A stretch of 64,000 nucleotides of DNA from Neobacillus paridis. GTDB lineage: Bacteria > Bacillota > Bacilli > Bacillales > Cytobacillaceae. Shown here in pieces: positions 1-8,093 of this stretch. The DNA lies in the NCBI RefSeq assembly GCF_016765675.1, contig NZ_JAESWB010000181.1, forward strand, positions 1 through 64,000, read 5' to 3'. The notes below the pieces were generated by a model, which had not been told where the DNA came from, did no database searches, and was given only the letters and a program-made list of their open reading frames with translations. Position 1 is the first letter of the stretch; the number at the start of each line of letters is the position of its first letter. The position numbers and the translations under genes were made by a program.

Positions 1-45
1 TTTCATGTATTTAGCTTAGAACACTACCGCGCTTTCGCTTGGTGG

Positions 46-92
46 CCCCTTTATTTGGTGAGCGATCTGACAATCCCTCACCAAATGAAGGG
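46..92. repeat. Long inverted repeat (17-bp arms) downstream of glyA
   Basis: The arm at 46-62 (CCCCTTTATTTGGTGAG) pairs with the arm at 76-92, with one mismatch around a 13-base loop. No T-run follows on either strand, so it is not a plain intrinsic terminator. It lies in the 242 bases between the window edge and the glyA terminator. Nothing else is recognised in 1-200. Confidence 0.6.
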
Positions 93-200
93 GTTAAATT
101 TTGCCCACATTAATTTTACTCATACAAGCACAAGCGCCTCGGAATTTCTACGAAACTCAAAAAAGCTCGTTCCTGGCTGATATTTGAGGAACTACATCGA

Positions 201-237
201 AAAAAATCGGCCCACTACTACTAGTTAGGCCGATTCT
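201..237 (-). terminator. Rho-independent terminator of glyA
   Basis: Read on the minus strand, AATCGGCC pairs with GGCCGATT around a loop rich in tag/agt, followed by a run of seven T. It starts just past the glyA stop codon. Confidence 0.85.
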
Positions 238-242
238 GGAAG

Positions 243-1484
243 CTAATATTCGGGATAAAGCGGAAACTTGTTAGTTAACGTATTAACACGTTTACGCGCC
301 TCAGCAAGTTTTGCCTCATCTTCATGGTTTTTCAATGTGAAAGCAATAATGGATGCAATTTCATCCATTTCCGCAAAACCAAATCCACGCGTTGTTACTG
401 CTGCCGTACCGATGCGAATTCCGCTGGTTACAAACGGGCTTTGGCTGTCAAATGGAATCGTGTTTTTATTGACCGTAATGCCAATTTCATCAAGGACATG
501 CTCAGCGGTCTTACCAGTTAAGCCAATTTTCGAAACATCCACTAGCAGCAGGTGATTGTCCGTGCCACCGGATACGAGGGTCAAGCCTTCTTTTTGCAGG
601 CTTTCCGCCAAGCGCTTAGCATTGGCCACAATGTTTTTGGCATATTCTTTAAAGCTGTCCTGCAGCGCCTCGCCAAAGGCAACCGCTTTTGCAGCGATAA
701 CATGCATTAATGGACCGCCCTGAATTCCCGGAAAGATTGATTTATCAATCTTCTTACCAAATTCTTCTTTACAGAGAATCATCCCGCCGCGTGGTCCGCG
801 AAGTGTTTTATGAGTGGTCGTGGTGACAAAGTCGGCATATGGAACCGGGTTTTGATGCAAACCTGCAGCAACAAGACCGGCAATGTGAGCCATATCGACC
901 ATCAAATAAGCACCGACTTCATCGGCAATCTCGCGAAACTTAGCAAAGTCAATTTCCCTCGGGTACGCGCTGGCACCGGCGACAATCAGCTTTGGCTTGT
1001 GCTCGAGAGCTTTGGCGCGAACATCCTCATAATCGATACGATGTGTTTTTTCATCGACACCATATTCAACAAAGTTATATTGAATACCACTGAAGTTAAC
1101 CGGACTGCCATGGGTTAAGTGACCGCCATGCGACAAGTTCATCCCAAGAACGGTATCACCATGCTCAAGCACCGTAAAGTAGACGGCCATATTTGCCTGA
1201 GCTCCTGAGTGCGGCTGCACATTCACATATTCCGCAGCGAAAATTTGCTTCGCCCGGTCACGAGCCAAATTTTCTACAATATCAACGTTTTCACAGCCGC
1301 CATAATAACGGCGTCCCGGGTATCCTTCCGCGTATTTATTCGTTAAAACAGATCCTTGCGCCTCCATCACGGCTTCGCTGACAAAGTTTTCCGAGGCGAT
1401 TAATTCAATTTTCGCACGCTGACGGCCCAGTTCCAGCTGGATCGCTTGGAAAACCTGCTCGTCCGCTTGGGACAAATGCTTCAT
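243..1484 (-). CDS. glyA: Serine hydroxymethyltransferase
   Basis: This is a cytosolic PLP enzyme that interconverts serine and glycine with tetrahydrofolate and is the main source of one-carbon units. The 413-residue protein has full family length. The PLP lysine is K226 in [14 protein letters not shown], and the substrate and folate regions are intact ([15 protein letters not shown] near 49-63, [10 protein letters not shown] near 91-100). The ATG is preceded by AAGGGGG at good spacing. In B. subtilis the gene lies in the same ywl neighbourhood, beside ywlG, as here. A strong terminator follows, so it probably closes the transcript that comes from ywlG and rpiB. Confidence 0.98.
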   Translation of the reverse strand: MKHLSQADEQVFQAIQLELGRQRAKIELIASENFVSEAVMEAQGSVLTNKYAEGYPGRRYYGGCENVDIVENLARDRAKQIFAAEYVNVQPHSGAQANMAVYFTVLEHGDTVLGMNLSHGGHLTHGSPVNFSGIQYNFVEYGVDEKTHRIDYEDVRAKALEHKPKLIVAGASAYPREIDFAKFREIADEVGAYLMVDMAHIAGLVAAGLHQNPVPYADFVTTTTHKTLRGPRGGMILCKEEFGKKIDKSIFPGIQGGPLMHVIAAKAVAFGEALQDSFKEYAKNIVANAKRLAESLQKEGLTLVSGGTDNHLLLVDVSKIGLTGKTAEHVLDEIGITVNKNTIPFDSQSPFVTSGIRIGTAAVTTRGFGFAEMDEIASIIAFTLKNHEDEAKLAEARKRVNTLTNKFPLYPEY

Positions 1485-1586
1485 AATGACAAACCCCCTT
1501 GATTATGTAAAAAGCAAAACAGTGTGAAAATTCCTTCTTCATTGTAACATGTTTTTTTTTAAAAGAAAGGTATAACCAGGGGAATT

Positions 1587-2153
1587 TTAACTGCAGCTGG
1601 AATTTTCTTGTTTCCGCTCATAAACGGCTCTGGCACCGCCAATCAGCTTTGGCCGCGTTTTTGCCAATGTCACTAGGGCGCTGCCAACCGTCTTCTGCGT
1701 CACCCGAATCGGCACAGCAACATGTTTTAGATGCATGCCAATTAAGGTTTGACCGATATCAATGCCCGCTTCTGCCCTGACAAATTCAACGACAACAGGA
1801 TCGTCCAAGTGATCAAACGCATAGGTTGCCATGGCCCCGCCAGCTTTTCGGACGGGAATGACGGATACCGCCTCAAACCCTCGGCGGGCGGCAACAGTCC
1901 GTTCAACGACCAGCGAACGGTTCAAATGTTCACAGCATTGGAATGCCAGGTCAATGCCTGTTTTCTCCTGCAGTTTCTTCAATGTTTGAAAAATCATTTC
2001 GGCCACTTCGAAGGTTCCGGCCGTTCCGATTCGCTGACCGACGACCTCGCTGGTACTGCAGCCTACGACGAGGAGTTCACCCGGTTTAAGTGCTGCCTGC
2101 TCGTTAAATTCAGTTAAAATCGTTGCCAACTGTTTTTCCCATTCGTGAATCAT
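1587..2153 (-). CDS. ywlG: UPF0340 / TIGR01440 family protein YwlG
   Basis: The 188-residue soluble protein starts [16 protein letters not shown] and has the glycine-rich segments typical of YwlG ([18 protein letters not shown] near 27-44, and a conserved [13 protein letters not shown] near the C-terminus). The biochemical function of the family is unknown. It sits 23 bases after rpiB and just before glyA, the order seen in many Bacillaceae, so the three are likely co-transcribed. The ATG is preceded by GAAAGGACG. No signal peptide or membrane segment is seen. Confidence 0.9.
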   Translation of the reverse strand: MIHEWEKQLATILTEFNEQAALKPGELLVVGCSTSEVVGQRIGTAGTFEVAEMIFQTLKKLQEKTGIDLAFQCCEHLNRSLVVERTVAARRGFEAVSVIPVRKAGGAMATYAFDHLDDPVVVEFVRAEAGIDIGQTLIGMHLKHVAVPIRVTQKTVGSALVTLAKTRPKLIGGARAVYERKQENSSCS

Positions 2154-2176
2154 CCTGGTCGTCCTTTCTCATGAAT

Positions 2177-2623
2177 TTATAGATGTTTTTCTTCGTATGC
2201 GGAAATTTTACCAACGCGACCCGCGTGGCGGCCGCCTTCAAACTTCCCGGTCAGCCAGACTTGCGCAATTTCCCGTGCCAGCCCGGGTCCGATGACGCGC
2301 TCCCCCATCGCGAGAATGTTGCTATCATTATGGGCCCGTGTTGCCTTAGCGCTGAACGTATCATGACAAAGAGCGCAGCGGATGCCTTTCACCTTATTGG
2401 CCGCGATGGACATGCCAATCCCCGTTCCGCAAATTAAAATACCGCGATCAAACTCGCCGCTGGCCACCTTTTCGGCAACCGGTAGAGCATAGTCCGGATA
2501 ATCGACCGAGCCCTCGCAGTCACAGCCAAAGTCCACATATTCAATCTTTAATTCGTCCAGCAAGCTGGCGATTTCCTTGCGGATATGGATCCCGCCATGA
2601 TCAGATGCTATAGCTACTCTCAT
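2177..2623 (-). CDS. rpiB: Ribose-5-phosphate isomerase B
   Basis: This RpiB/LacAB-type sugar-phosphate isomerase interconverts ribose 5-phosphate and ribulose 5-phosphate. The 148 residues begin MRVAIASDHGG, the conserved phosphate-binding start. The active-site region ICGTGIGMSIAANKVKGIRCALCHD lies near residues 64-88 and carries the catalytic cysteine in CGTGIG. The RBS AGGAGGAATTTGAC precedes the ATG. It is immediately upstream of ywlG. Confidence 0.96.
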   Translation of the reverse strand: MRVAIASDHGGIHIRKEIASLLDELKIEYVDFGCDCEGSVDYPDYALPVAEKVASGEFDRGILICGTGIGMSIAANKVKGIRCALCHDTFSAKATRAHNDSNILAMGERVIGPGLAREIAQVWLTGKFEGGRHAGRVGKISAYEEKHL

Positions 2624-2761
2624 GTCAAATTCCTCCTAAATCGTTTATCTGTCTTCATTTTGACATACAGCTTGGAAAAGTTAAAGTAATCGAAGCCGAT
2701 TTAGGAAAATTAATGTATCACTTCGCGGAGAGGTTGCGGCCCCTTTTTTCTATGAAAAATA

Positions 2762-2790
2762 AAAGCCCTCACTTTAGCGGAGAGCTTATG
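2762..2790 (-). terminator. Terminator-like hairpin at the 3' end of ywlE
   Basis: On the minus strand a GCTCTC/GAGGGC stem is followed by TTTTATTTTTC. It overlaps the last bases of the ywlE reading frame. Confidence 0.5.
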
Positions 2791-3232
2791 GTTCTGCTGT
2801 TATTTTTTCAATCATTTGATCAATTAGTCTTTCCAGCTCGTGGAATGTTTTCTCGTACTGCTCCAAGTCGCCGCCGTAGGGATCGGTGACGTCGAGGTTG
2901 GTTGCTTCACCGGAATATTCCTTTAGTGTAAATACTTTTTCTGCGGCTTGTGGGTATTGCTGCTGGATTGAACGCTTATGAGCGTCAGTCATCGTTATGA
3001 TGAGGTCGGCCCAGTCGACCTCTGCGCCTGTTAACATCTGTGAGCGATGCTGGTAAGAAAGCTTGTTGTCCTTTAGTACCTGTTTGGCGTGTGCTGAAGC
3101 ATCGCCGCCATTGGCCGCAAAGATACCCGCAGATTTGACTTCGACTCCGTCAATGTTCCGATGTTTCAGGATCGCCGCCGCCATCGGGCTCCTGCATGTA
3201 TTGCCGGTACAGACAAACAAAATGTGCCGCAT
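2786..3232 (-). CDS. ywlE: Protein-arginine phosphatase / LMW phosphotyrosine phosphatase family
   Basis: A 148-residue LMW-PTP-fold phosphatase. The phosphate-binding loop is CTGNTCRS with nucleophile C8 and R14; the threonine inside the loop (T12) is the residue that, in characterised YwlE, favours phosphoarginine over phosphotyrosine. The general acid lies in DPYGG near residue 115. YwlE reverses McsB arginine phosphorylation, which marks proteins for ClpCP. A longer reading frame begins 11 codons upstream, but GAAAGGGGC is correctly spaced only for the ATG at 3232, so that start is chosen. Confidence 0.93.
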   Translation of the reverse strand: MRHILFVCTGNTCRSPMAAAILKHRNIDGVEVKSAGIFAANGGDASAHAKQVLKDNKLSYQHRSQMLTGAEVDWADLIITMTDAHKRSIQQQYPQAAEKVFTLKEYSGEATNLDVTDPYGGDLEQYEKTFHELERLIDQMIEKITAEP

Positions 3233-3309
3233 AATGGTTGCCCCTTTCAGAATTATGTCGTTCATTATATTTTACCATAATGCTTGTCTTGTAAAAAATG
3301 TCTTTCCGG

Positions 3310-3867
3310 TTACCAGAACGTGCTCAGCAGTTTGATTCCGAAGGCCAGGAGAATCGATCCGCCCAACGCCTCACTATATGTACCAATCCAGCTCCTTACT
3401 TTTTTTCCCAGCAACAGACCCGCCCAGGTTTGCATAGTGGCCAAGATCCCAAAGATTAAAAGGACCAGGACCGTTTTCGCACCGTAAATTCCCAATGTCA
3501 GGCCGACGGAGAAACTATCGAGGCTGACGCTAAAGGCAAATAACAAAAGACCGGCACCCGCCGGCGTAATCGCACTCACCGCTTCTTTTTGGAAGCTTGA
3601 CCAAATCATTTGCACTCCTAATAGGATCAGCAGCAAGCCCCCGATCCATGAAGCAAGCGCACCGAAATTTTCCGATAGCAATTTTCCGGCAAGGATGCCG
3701 GCCAGTGGCATGATGACATGGAACAAGCCAATCACCAGGCCGATTTCAAAAATTTTCCGCAGCCGCAGTTTATACATCCCCATCCCAAGTCCAACTGAGA
3801 AGGCATCCATTCCTAGTGCTGCTGCCATGATGGTTAGCGTTATGATTTCTCCCACAAATTCTGTCAT
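3310..3867 (-). CDS. mntP: Manganese efflux pump MntP
   Basis: A 185-residue integral membrane protein with six predicted hydrophobic segments arranged as two homologous halves, each with an acidic membrane motif ([12 protein letters not shown] near 19-30 and [12 protein letters not shown] near 113-124). MntP exports Mn(II) to avoid toxicity. The B. subtilis orthologue (ywlD) occupies the same place between ywlE and ywlC. The start is supported by a GGCGGAG RBS. I looked for a yybP-ykoY manganese riboswitch upstream and did not find its conserved core; a DR1 element occupies the leader side instead. Confidence 0.93.
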   Translation of the reverse strand: MTEFVGEIITLTIMAAALGMDAFSVGLGMGMYKLRLRKIFEIGLVIGLFHVIMPLAGILAGKLLSENFGALASWIGGLLLILLGVQMIWSSFQKEAVSAITPAGAGLLLFAFSVSLDSFSVGLTLGIYGAKTVLVLLIFGILATMQTWAGLLLGKKVRSWIGTYSEALGGSILLAFGIKLLSTFW

Positions 3868-3961
3868 TCGTGCTCCGCCCCCTTGGACTAACTATTTCAG
3901 CATATGCACGTCCATCAGGATTTAGAAGGCAGAAATAGTGGGGGAGTAGGTTTTTCAATCA

Positions 3962-4060
3962 ACTGAAAACTCGCCGATTGGCGAGCCTTTAAGGCGGTTC
4001 ATGAGGCGTAGTTACACTTATGCCGGATAAGAAAGTTTTTATACTTTCCTATCTGGCCAA
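3962..4060 (+). repeat. DR1 dispersed element, copy A
   Basis: The 5' module begins with hairpin CTCGCC-gatt-GGCGAG, continues through CGGTTCATGAGGCGTAGTT to TTATGC, and is followed by a short 3' hairpin (GATAAGAAAGT / ACTTTCCTATC) ending in GGCCAAGAAAA. It lies between ywlC and mntP. This is one of nine plus-strand copies in the window. Confidence 0.8.
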
Positions 4061-4092
4061 GAAAAAACACCAGTCTGCCCGCTGGTGTTTAC
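4060..4092 (-). terminator. Rho-independent terminator of ywlC
   Basis: On the minus strand AAACACCAG pairs with CTGGTGTTT and is followed by six T. It abuts the ywlC stop and the end of DR1 copy A. Confidence 0.85.
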
Positions 4093-5141
4093 TCCTTAAT
4101 GATTTTGTTTCCGGCTGCTTTTTGCAGGCGGTTCATGATGGCGAGCCCAACGCCTGTGGTCGGGAACATTTCGCTAAAAATAATATCTACACCCGCTTGA
4201 TTAAACTTCCTCAGGGTGTCATAAAGCGACGCCGCCACCGTCCCCAGCTCCGCTCTTCGGCCGCAGGCAAGAACCTCTTCGGCGGAGAATTCAGCGGTAA
4301 ATTCCTCGGTTGTCAACACCCCAACCCGTAAACCTTCCCGTCGTTTTTCATCCACTAATCGTTGCAAAAATGCTCTGGTGCCTGACACCAAATAGAGCGG
4401 GGCATTCGGCGCGTAGTGGCGGTATTTCATTCCCGGGGCTTTCGGCCGGGCTGTTCCTTCAGCTTTTGTCAGGGCCGGATCGATGCGAACCTCCCCAATT
4501 ACCGCCTCCAGCTGTTCTTTCGTGACCCCGCCCGGCCTGAGAATGACTGGTATTCCCTCGGAGCAGTCTACCACCGTCGACTCCACACCGACTCCGGTTG
4601 GACCGGCATCAAGGACACCGGCTATTTTTCCATTAAGGTCGTCGATCACATGAGCGGCTGTTGTCGGACTGGGCTTCCCTGAACTGTTAGCACTCGGTGC
4701 GGCAATTGGCAGTCCACAGCGGCGAAATAACGCCAATGCCACCGGATGATCCGGCATTCTAACGGCAACACTTTCGAGTCCTGCTGTCGCTTTCTCTGAC
4801 AGAACACCTGGTTTCTTTTTAAAAATAATCGTCAGCGGTCCCGGCCAGAAGCTGTCCATCAACCGTTCGGCGGTTGCTGGCACTTCGGCAACAAATTGAT
4901 CCAGCTGAGCCCGATCAGCAATGTGGATAATTAACGGATTATCCCCCGGCCGGCCTTTTGCAGCATAAATTTTCTCCACAGCCTCATCGCTTTCGGCATT
5001 GCCTCCAAGTCCGTAAACGGTCTCCGTCGGCAGCGCAACAACTTCATTATCCCGCAAAAAATGAGCAGCATCCACAATATGTGGATTACTTTCTAATTTG
5101 TCCACATACTTATCCACTTTCCAAACCTTTGTTTCCATCAT
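4089..5141 (-). CDS. ywlC: L-threonylcarbamoyladenylate synthase (Sua5 type)
   Basis: This enzyme makes threonylcarbamoyl-AMP from threonine, bicarbonate and ATP, the first step of t6A37 tRNA modification. The 350 residues comprise an N-terminal YrdC domain (about 20-205, with KGRPGDNPLIIHI and SANSSGKPSPT) and a C-terminal Sua5 domain (about 235-345, starting PGMKYRHYAPNAPLYLV). Two ATGs lie in tandem after AAAGGTGGAACA; the second, at 5138, has slightly better spacing. Its coding sequence contains the 13-mer GGTGTCAGGCACC (VSGT) at 4377-4389, which matches the DR2 repeat core. DnaA-like boxes run from its first codons into the upstream gap. Confidence 0.95.
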   Translation of the reverse strand: MMETKVWKVDKYVDKLESNPHIVDAAHFLRDNEVVALPTETVYGLGGNAESDEAVEKIYAAKGRPGDNPLIIHIADRAQLDQFVAEVPATAERLMDSFWPGPLTIIFKKKPGVLSEKATAGLESVAVRMPDHPVALALFRRCGLPIAAPSANSSGKPSPTTAAHVIDDLNGKIAGVLDAGPTGVGVESTVVDCSEGIPVILRPGGVTKEQLEAVIGEVRIDPALTKAEGTARPKAPGMKYRHYAPNAPLYLVSGTRAFLQRLVDEKRREGLRVGVLTTEEFTAEFSAEEVLACGRRAELGTVAASLYDTLRKFNQAGVDIIFSEMFPTTGVGLAIMNRLQKAAGNKIIKE

Positions 5142-5364
5142 TGTTCCACCTTTATGAGTCTGTATGGCCCTTATCGAAATTTGACGAATCTAGGCACTTT
5201 GACACATATTTTTCTCTTAATACGTCTGAAAGTATAAAAGAAGGTGGGCATAAATACAAGTTTTTATCCACAAATTGTGTATAAGTCCTATGAAAAAGTG
5301 GATAACTATGGTGAAATATCCACAAACTTATAATGAAAGTTTTAAAAATAGTGAGTTATCCACA
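5069..5364. promoter_or_regulatory. DnaA-box cluster at the ywlC 5' end
   Basis: Perfect TTATCCACA boxes lie at 5264-5272 and 5356-5364. TGTGTATAA (5276-5284, reverse strand) fits TTATNCACA. One-mismatch boxes lie at 5297-5305 (reverse), 5316-5324 and 5110-5118, with weaker ones near 5069 and 5079. Five boxes fall within about 100 bp, far more than expected by chance. Binding of DnaA near ywlC is, to my knowledge, reported for B. subtilis. Confidence 0.75.
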
Positions 5365-5774
5365 TTTAAAACATGTCGAATGTGTTCTGAGTGATCAAAC
5401 TCCTGCGGCAGCTCCTCTCGTTCGACACGTTTAAAACCTAGCAATTCAAAGAACGCTACTGTTGCTGCTTTATTTGTTGCAAGAAATATGCGGTCGATTC
5501 CTTTTTCGATTGCCAACTGAACCATTTTGTCTAATAGGTCGATGATTTCCTCTTCCACATGTCCCGGTGAAACGACCAGCGACCGCAATAGCCCGATACC
5601 TTGAATAACTTCGATTCCAAGCGTGCCGCTAATCTCCTCATTATCATTCTCCTTGATAAAAAAGGAGGCAATCGTTTCCGCAGTGAGTCCCTCCGTCCCT
5701 AGATTCGCCCGCCTAAGAAACTGTTGTACTCGTTCCAAATCTTCTATTTCTGCCTTTCGTATTATCCCTGGCAT
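5328..5774 (-). CDS. GNAT-family N-acetyltransferase (YwlB-like)
   Basis: A 148-residue GNAT-fold protein. The N-terminal strand is IIRKAEIEDLERVQQFL, an acetyl-CoA-binding beta4 region LLRSLVVSPGHVEEEIIDLLDKMVQLA lies near 65-91, and the C-terminal FFELLGFKRVEREELP near 110-125 is a typical GNAT ending. The substrate is unknown. Position next to ywlC matches B. subtilis ywlB, which is of the same general type; orthology is inferred. The ATG at 5774 is preferred over 5789 because GGGGTGG lies six bases before it. Confidence 0.8.
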   Translation of the reverse strand: MPGIIRKAEIEDLERVQQFLRRANLGTEGLTAETIASFFIKENDNEEISGTLGIEVIQGIGLLRSLVVSPGHVEEEIIDLLDKMVQLAIEKGIDRIFLATNKAATVAFFELLGFKRVEREELPQEFDHSEHIRHVLNVDNSLFLKLSL

Positions 5775-5912
5775 CTTCATCCACCCCATTTTTTCAATTC
5801 TATTCTATGAATATGAAAAAAGAGACAAAATAGAACGGCAAATCTAGTAATTTATCTAATGAACAGAAGAAAGGGTGAAGTGGGAAAATGAAGGTTTAAA
5901 CTTGTGTTGGAT

Positions 5913-6045
5913 TTTACCCGTCTAGTTTTTCGATTTACCCGCCAGATTTTTGGTTTTACCCGTCTAATTTGTGATTTTACCTGCCCAATTTTACGATTTA
6001 CCCGTCTAAAAATTACTTTTACCCGTCAACTGTAGCAAATCATCC
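5913..6045. repeat. 21-bp phased array, core TTTACCCGTCTA
   Basis: Core starts fall at 5913, 5934, 5955, 5976, 5997 and 6018, exactly 21 bp apart, with variable spacers. The array ends about 11 bp from the spoIIR stop codon. Confidence 0.85.
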
Positions 6046-6055
6046 ATACTGGTTC

Positions 6056-6901
6056 TTAAAAAATCTTTTTCCATAACTCGGCTACGAAAAATTTTACTTT
6101 CACTGGCTGCTCATCGTCTTTCGTGTACACTGGAGCTTTTTTAGCCGTGGTATCCGTCTTCTTTTGTTTTTTAGAATCTGTCTTCTTATCGTTATGATTA
6201 GACTTTTCCTCTGCTGCTTTTTCCTCGTTATGACCGGGCTTTTCCTTCGCTTTTGATTCTGTCTGATCCTGGGATTCTTCAGCGACGTGGTTTTTCCCGT
6301 CGTCTTTGACAGCTTGCTCCGTTGTTTTAGCTATCTTATTTTTTCCATCATCCTTTGTCACTGCAGCTTCCTTTTCTTCAAACCCATCACTGCTGACGGC
6401 AACTCCATTGGAAAAGTCAAGGAAACATAATGGCGGATAGAGGACGCACCACCAATTGGCGCCTTCACCTTTGCCTAAAGTGATTAAGATGGCTTGATAT
6501 TTCCCTGCGGGGTATAAAAATTGTCCATATAGCTTGGTAGGAAACTGAACCTTGCGAAACTCGACTTTGACCGACTGGTGCGATCCTTGTTCTTTAACCG
6601 TTTTTTCGGCAATGGCTTGAATCTCTGGCAATTTAGCCTTGATAACCTTGCGCGCCTTTTCCATGGAAGTCAGATCCTTGACCCAAAGCTCGACTTTGGC
6701 ATTGACGGCATCGCGGACTTTCCGCTTAATTCTTTGGTCTTCCTCAAAGTCGCTGTTGGCGAGAATCCTGAGGCGAATCGCTTCCCCCGGAATCACAATG
6801 GATTCCTTCGCGACCGCTTCGGTTTTTGGTATATATAAATTTAGCACCGTGGCTAACGACAAAACACATAAATATCCCCAAACTAATAATTTACTCCTCA
6901 T
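6056..6901 (-). CDS. spoIIR: Stage II sporulation protein R
   Basis: SpoIIR is the forespore-made, secreted signal that triggers SpoIIGA to process pro-sigma E in the mother cell. The 281-residue protein has an N-terminal signal peptide (about 1-30, hydrophobic LVWGYLCVLSLATVL), a conserved domain (IRLRILANSDFEEDQRIKRKVRDAV near 43-67; WWCVLYPPLCFLDFSNGVAV near 149-168) and the C-terminal motif VKFFVAELWKKIF. Between the last two is a roughly 80-residue charged, low-complexity insert rich in K, D, E, N and H, which makes it longer than the B. subtilis protein. The ATG at 6901 follows GGAAGGGACGG; the longer frame to 7009 has no RBS. Confidence 0.92.
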   Translation of the reverse strand: MRSKLLVWGYLCVLSLATVLNLYIPKTEAVAKESIVIPGEAIRLRILANSDFEEDQRIKRKVRDAVNAKVELWVKDLTSMEKARKVIKAKLPEIQAIAEKTVKEQGSHQSVKVEFRKVQFPTKLYGQFLYPAGKYQAILITLGKGEGANWWCVLYPPLCFLDFSNGVAVSSDGFEEKEAAVTKDDGKNKIAKTTEQAVKDDGKNHVAEESQDQTESKAKEKPGHNEEKAAEEKSNHNDKKTDSKKQKKTDTTAKKAPVYTKDDEQPVKVKFFVAELWKKIF

Positions 6902-7075
6902 CTTTGGCACCGTCCCTTCCCTATCAACATTGTGGACAAAATGCCAGAATCTTAAACTAGTAATTTTTAAAAATCTAGTTTTTTCAAAATTAGGAAAAGC
7001 CATCGGCAATCGCCTTCACAATAGAAGCCACAGTAACCAAGGCCAACCCAGGATGAATGCTGTTTTTTTATAAAT

Positions 7076-7172
7076 GAATACGCGCCGAGTGGCGAGTTCG
7101 TTAGGGCGGTTCATGAGGCGTTGTTGAATTGCTGCGACATAGAAGAGATTGGGAAATTTCCCAGCAACCAAA
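7076..7172 (+). repeat. DR1 dispersed element, copy B
   Basis: The 5' module is CGCGCCGAGTGGCGAG, then GGCGGTTCATGAGGCGTTGTTGAA and the GCGACATAG junction. The 3' hairpin here is GGGAAATTTCCC, ending CAGCAACCAAAAAA. It lies between prmC and spoIIR. Confidence 0.75.
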
Positions 7173-7187
7173 AAAGGCCTCAGAGTG

Positions 7188-8093
7188 CTAAGCTCCGAAG
7201 CCGATTTCAGCAAACACCATTCGATCCTTGCTGTTAATATCATGAACAACCTCGACAAAGGCGCCGGGGAATGTCGTTCGCAACATTTCGGCCACAACGT
7301 CGCCCTGTCCGGCGCCAATTTCAAAGCAGACGAGCGCTTTTGGAGCGAGCACCTGCGGCAGCTCCACCATAAAGCGGCGGTAAAAGTCAAGCCCGTCTTT
7401 TCCGGCAAACAGGGCATTGTGCGGCTCATGCTCCGTGACCACCTCTGACATCCATTCCATATCACGAAGCGGAATATACGGCGGATTCGACAGTACGACA
7501 TCAAGCCGCTCACCACGCTCGATAAACGGCGCAAGCAAATCCCCCTGCAAAAACTCCACATCCGCCCCCAACCTTGCTGCATTCTCCCGCGCCACCGCCA
7601 GCGCCTCCGTAGAAATATCGGTGCCTGACACCCTTCGTGGACATTTGTCCGCCCCAGGTGGACAGTTTGCTTCGGACTCCAGTTTCATCGTGATAGCGAT
7701 GGCCCCTGAGCCTGTGCCAATGTCGGCTATTGTAAGCTCTTTGTTTGTGGTAGTATCGAACAGCCGCCCGATTCGTTGCAGGGCGCCATAGACGAGCTCT
7801 TCCGTTTCCGGTCGTGGAATCAGGACAGCGGGATTGACGAGGAAAGTGCGACCGTAAAATTCCTCGGAGCCAATGATGTATTGCACCGGGACCCCTTGAA
7901 CATGCTTTTCCACCGCAGCAGCAAATTGCGCCCATACTTCACCTGTCAAATCTTCTCTCATATTGGCAAACAGCTGCGTCCGGGACATCCCGCTGAAGTG
8001 CCTGAGCAGCAATTCCCCGGCATTGGCATCGCGACCGGCCGCCAATAAAAAAGAAGAAGCCCATTTCAGAGCTTCAAATACCTTTTTACTCAT
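7188..8093 (-). CDS. prmC: Peptide chain release factor N5-glutamine methyltransferase
   Basis: PrmC methylates the glutamine of the GGQ motif in release factors. The 301-residue protein has an N-terminal helical domain ([21 protein letters not shown]), an SAM-binding motif [11 protein letters not shown] (about 124-134) and the catalytic NPPY motif in [14 protein letters not shown]. The start ATGAGTAA overlaps the prfA stop, giving translational coupling. Residues about 141-155 ([17 protein letters not shown] region) are encoded by a DR2 repeat inserted in frame between two SAM-domain strands. This explains a length about a dozen residues above the usual 280-290. The frame stays open, so the protein is probably made. 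Confidence 0.93.
   Translation of the reverse strand: MSKKVFEALKWASSFLLAAGRDANAGELLLRHFSGMSRTQLFANMREDLTGEVWAQFAAAVEKHVQGVPVQYIIGSEEFYGRTFLVNPAVLIPRPETEELVYGALQRIGRLFDTTTNKELTIADIGTGSGAIAITMKLESEANCPPGADKCPRRVSGTDISTEALAVARENAARLGADVEFLQGDLLAPFIERGERLDVVLSNPPYIPLRDMEWMSEVVTEHEPHNALFAGKDGLDFYRRFMVELPQVLAPKALVCFEIGAGQGDVVAEMLRTTFPGAFVEVVHDINSKDRMVFAEIGFGA
7620..7673. repeat. DR2 palindromic element inside prmC
   Basis: GGTGCCTGACACC (7620-7632) is followed by a tail resembling the intergenic copy at 42785-42827 (CGTGGACA, then CCCC, then GGACA). It lies inside the prmC coding region without breaking the frame. Confidence 0.75.

Noticed and set aside
3868..4088. Manganese (yybP-ykoY) riboswitch upstream of mntP
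   Set aside because: The conserved core of that riboswitch is absent; the space is a DR1 copy and the ywlC terminator.
7016..7582. 188-residue minus-strand open frame overlapping prmC
   Set aside because: It is antisense-frame shadow of prmC and runs through DR1 copy B; composition is not protein-like and no RBS is present.
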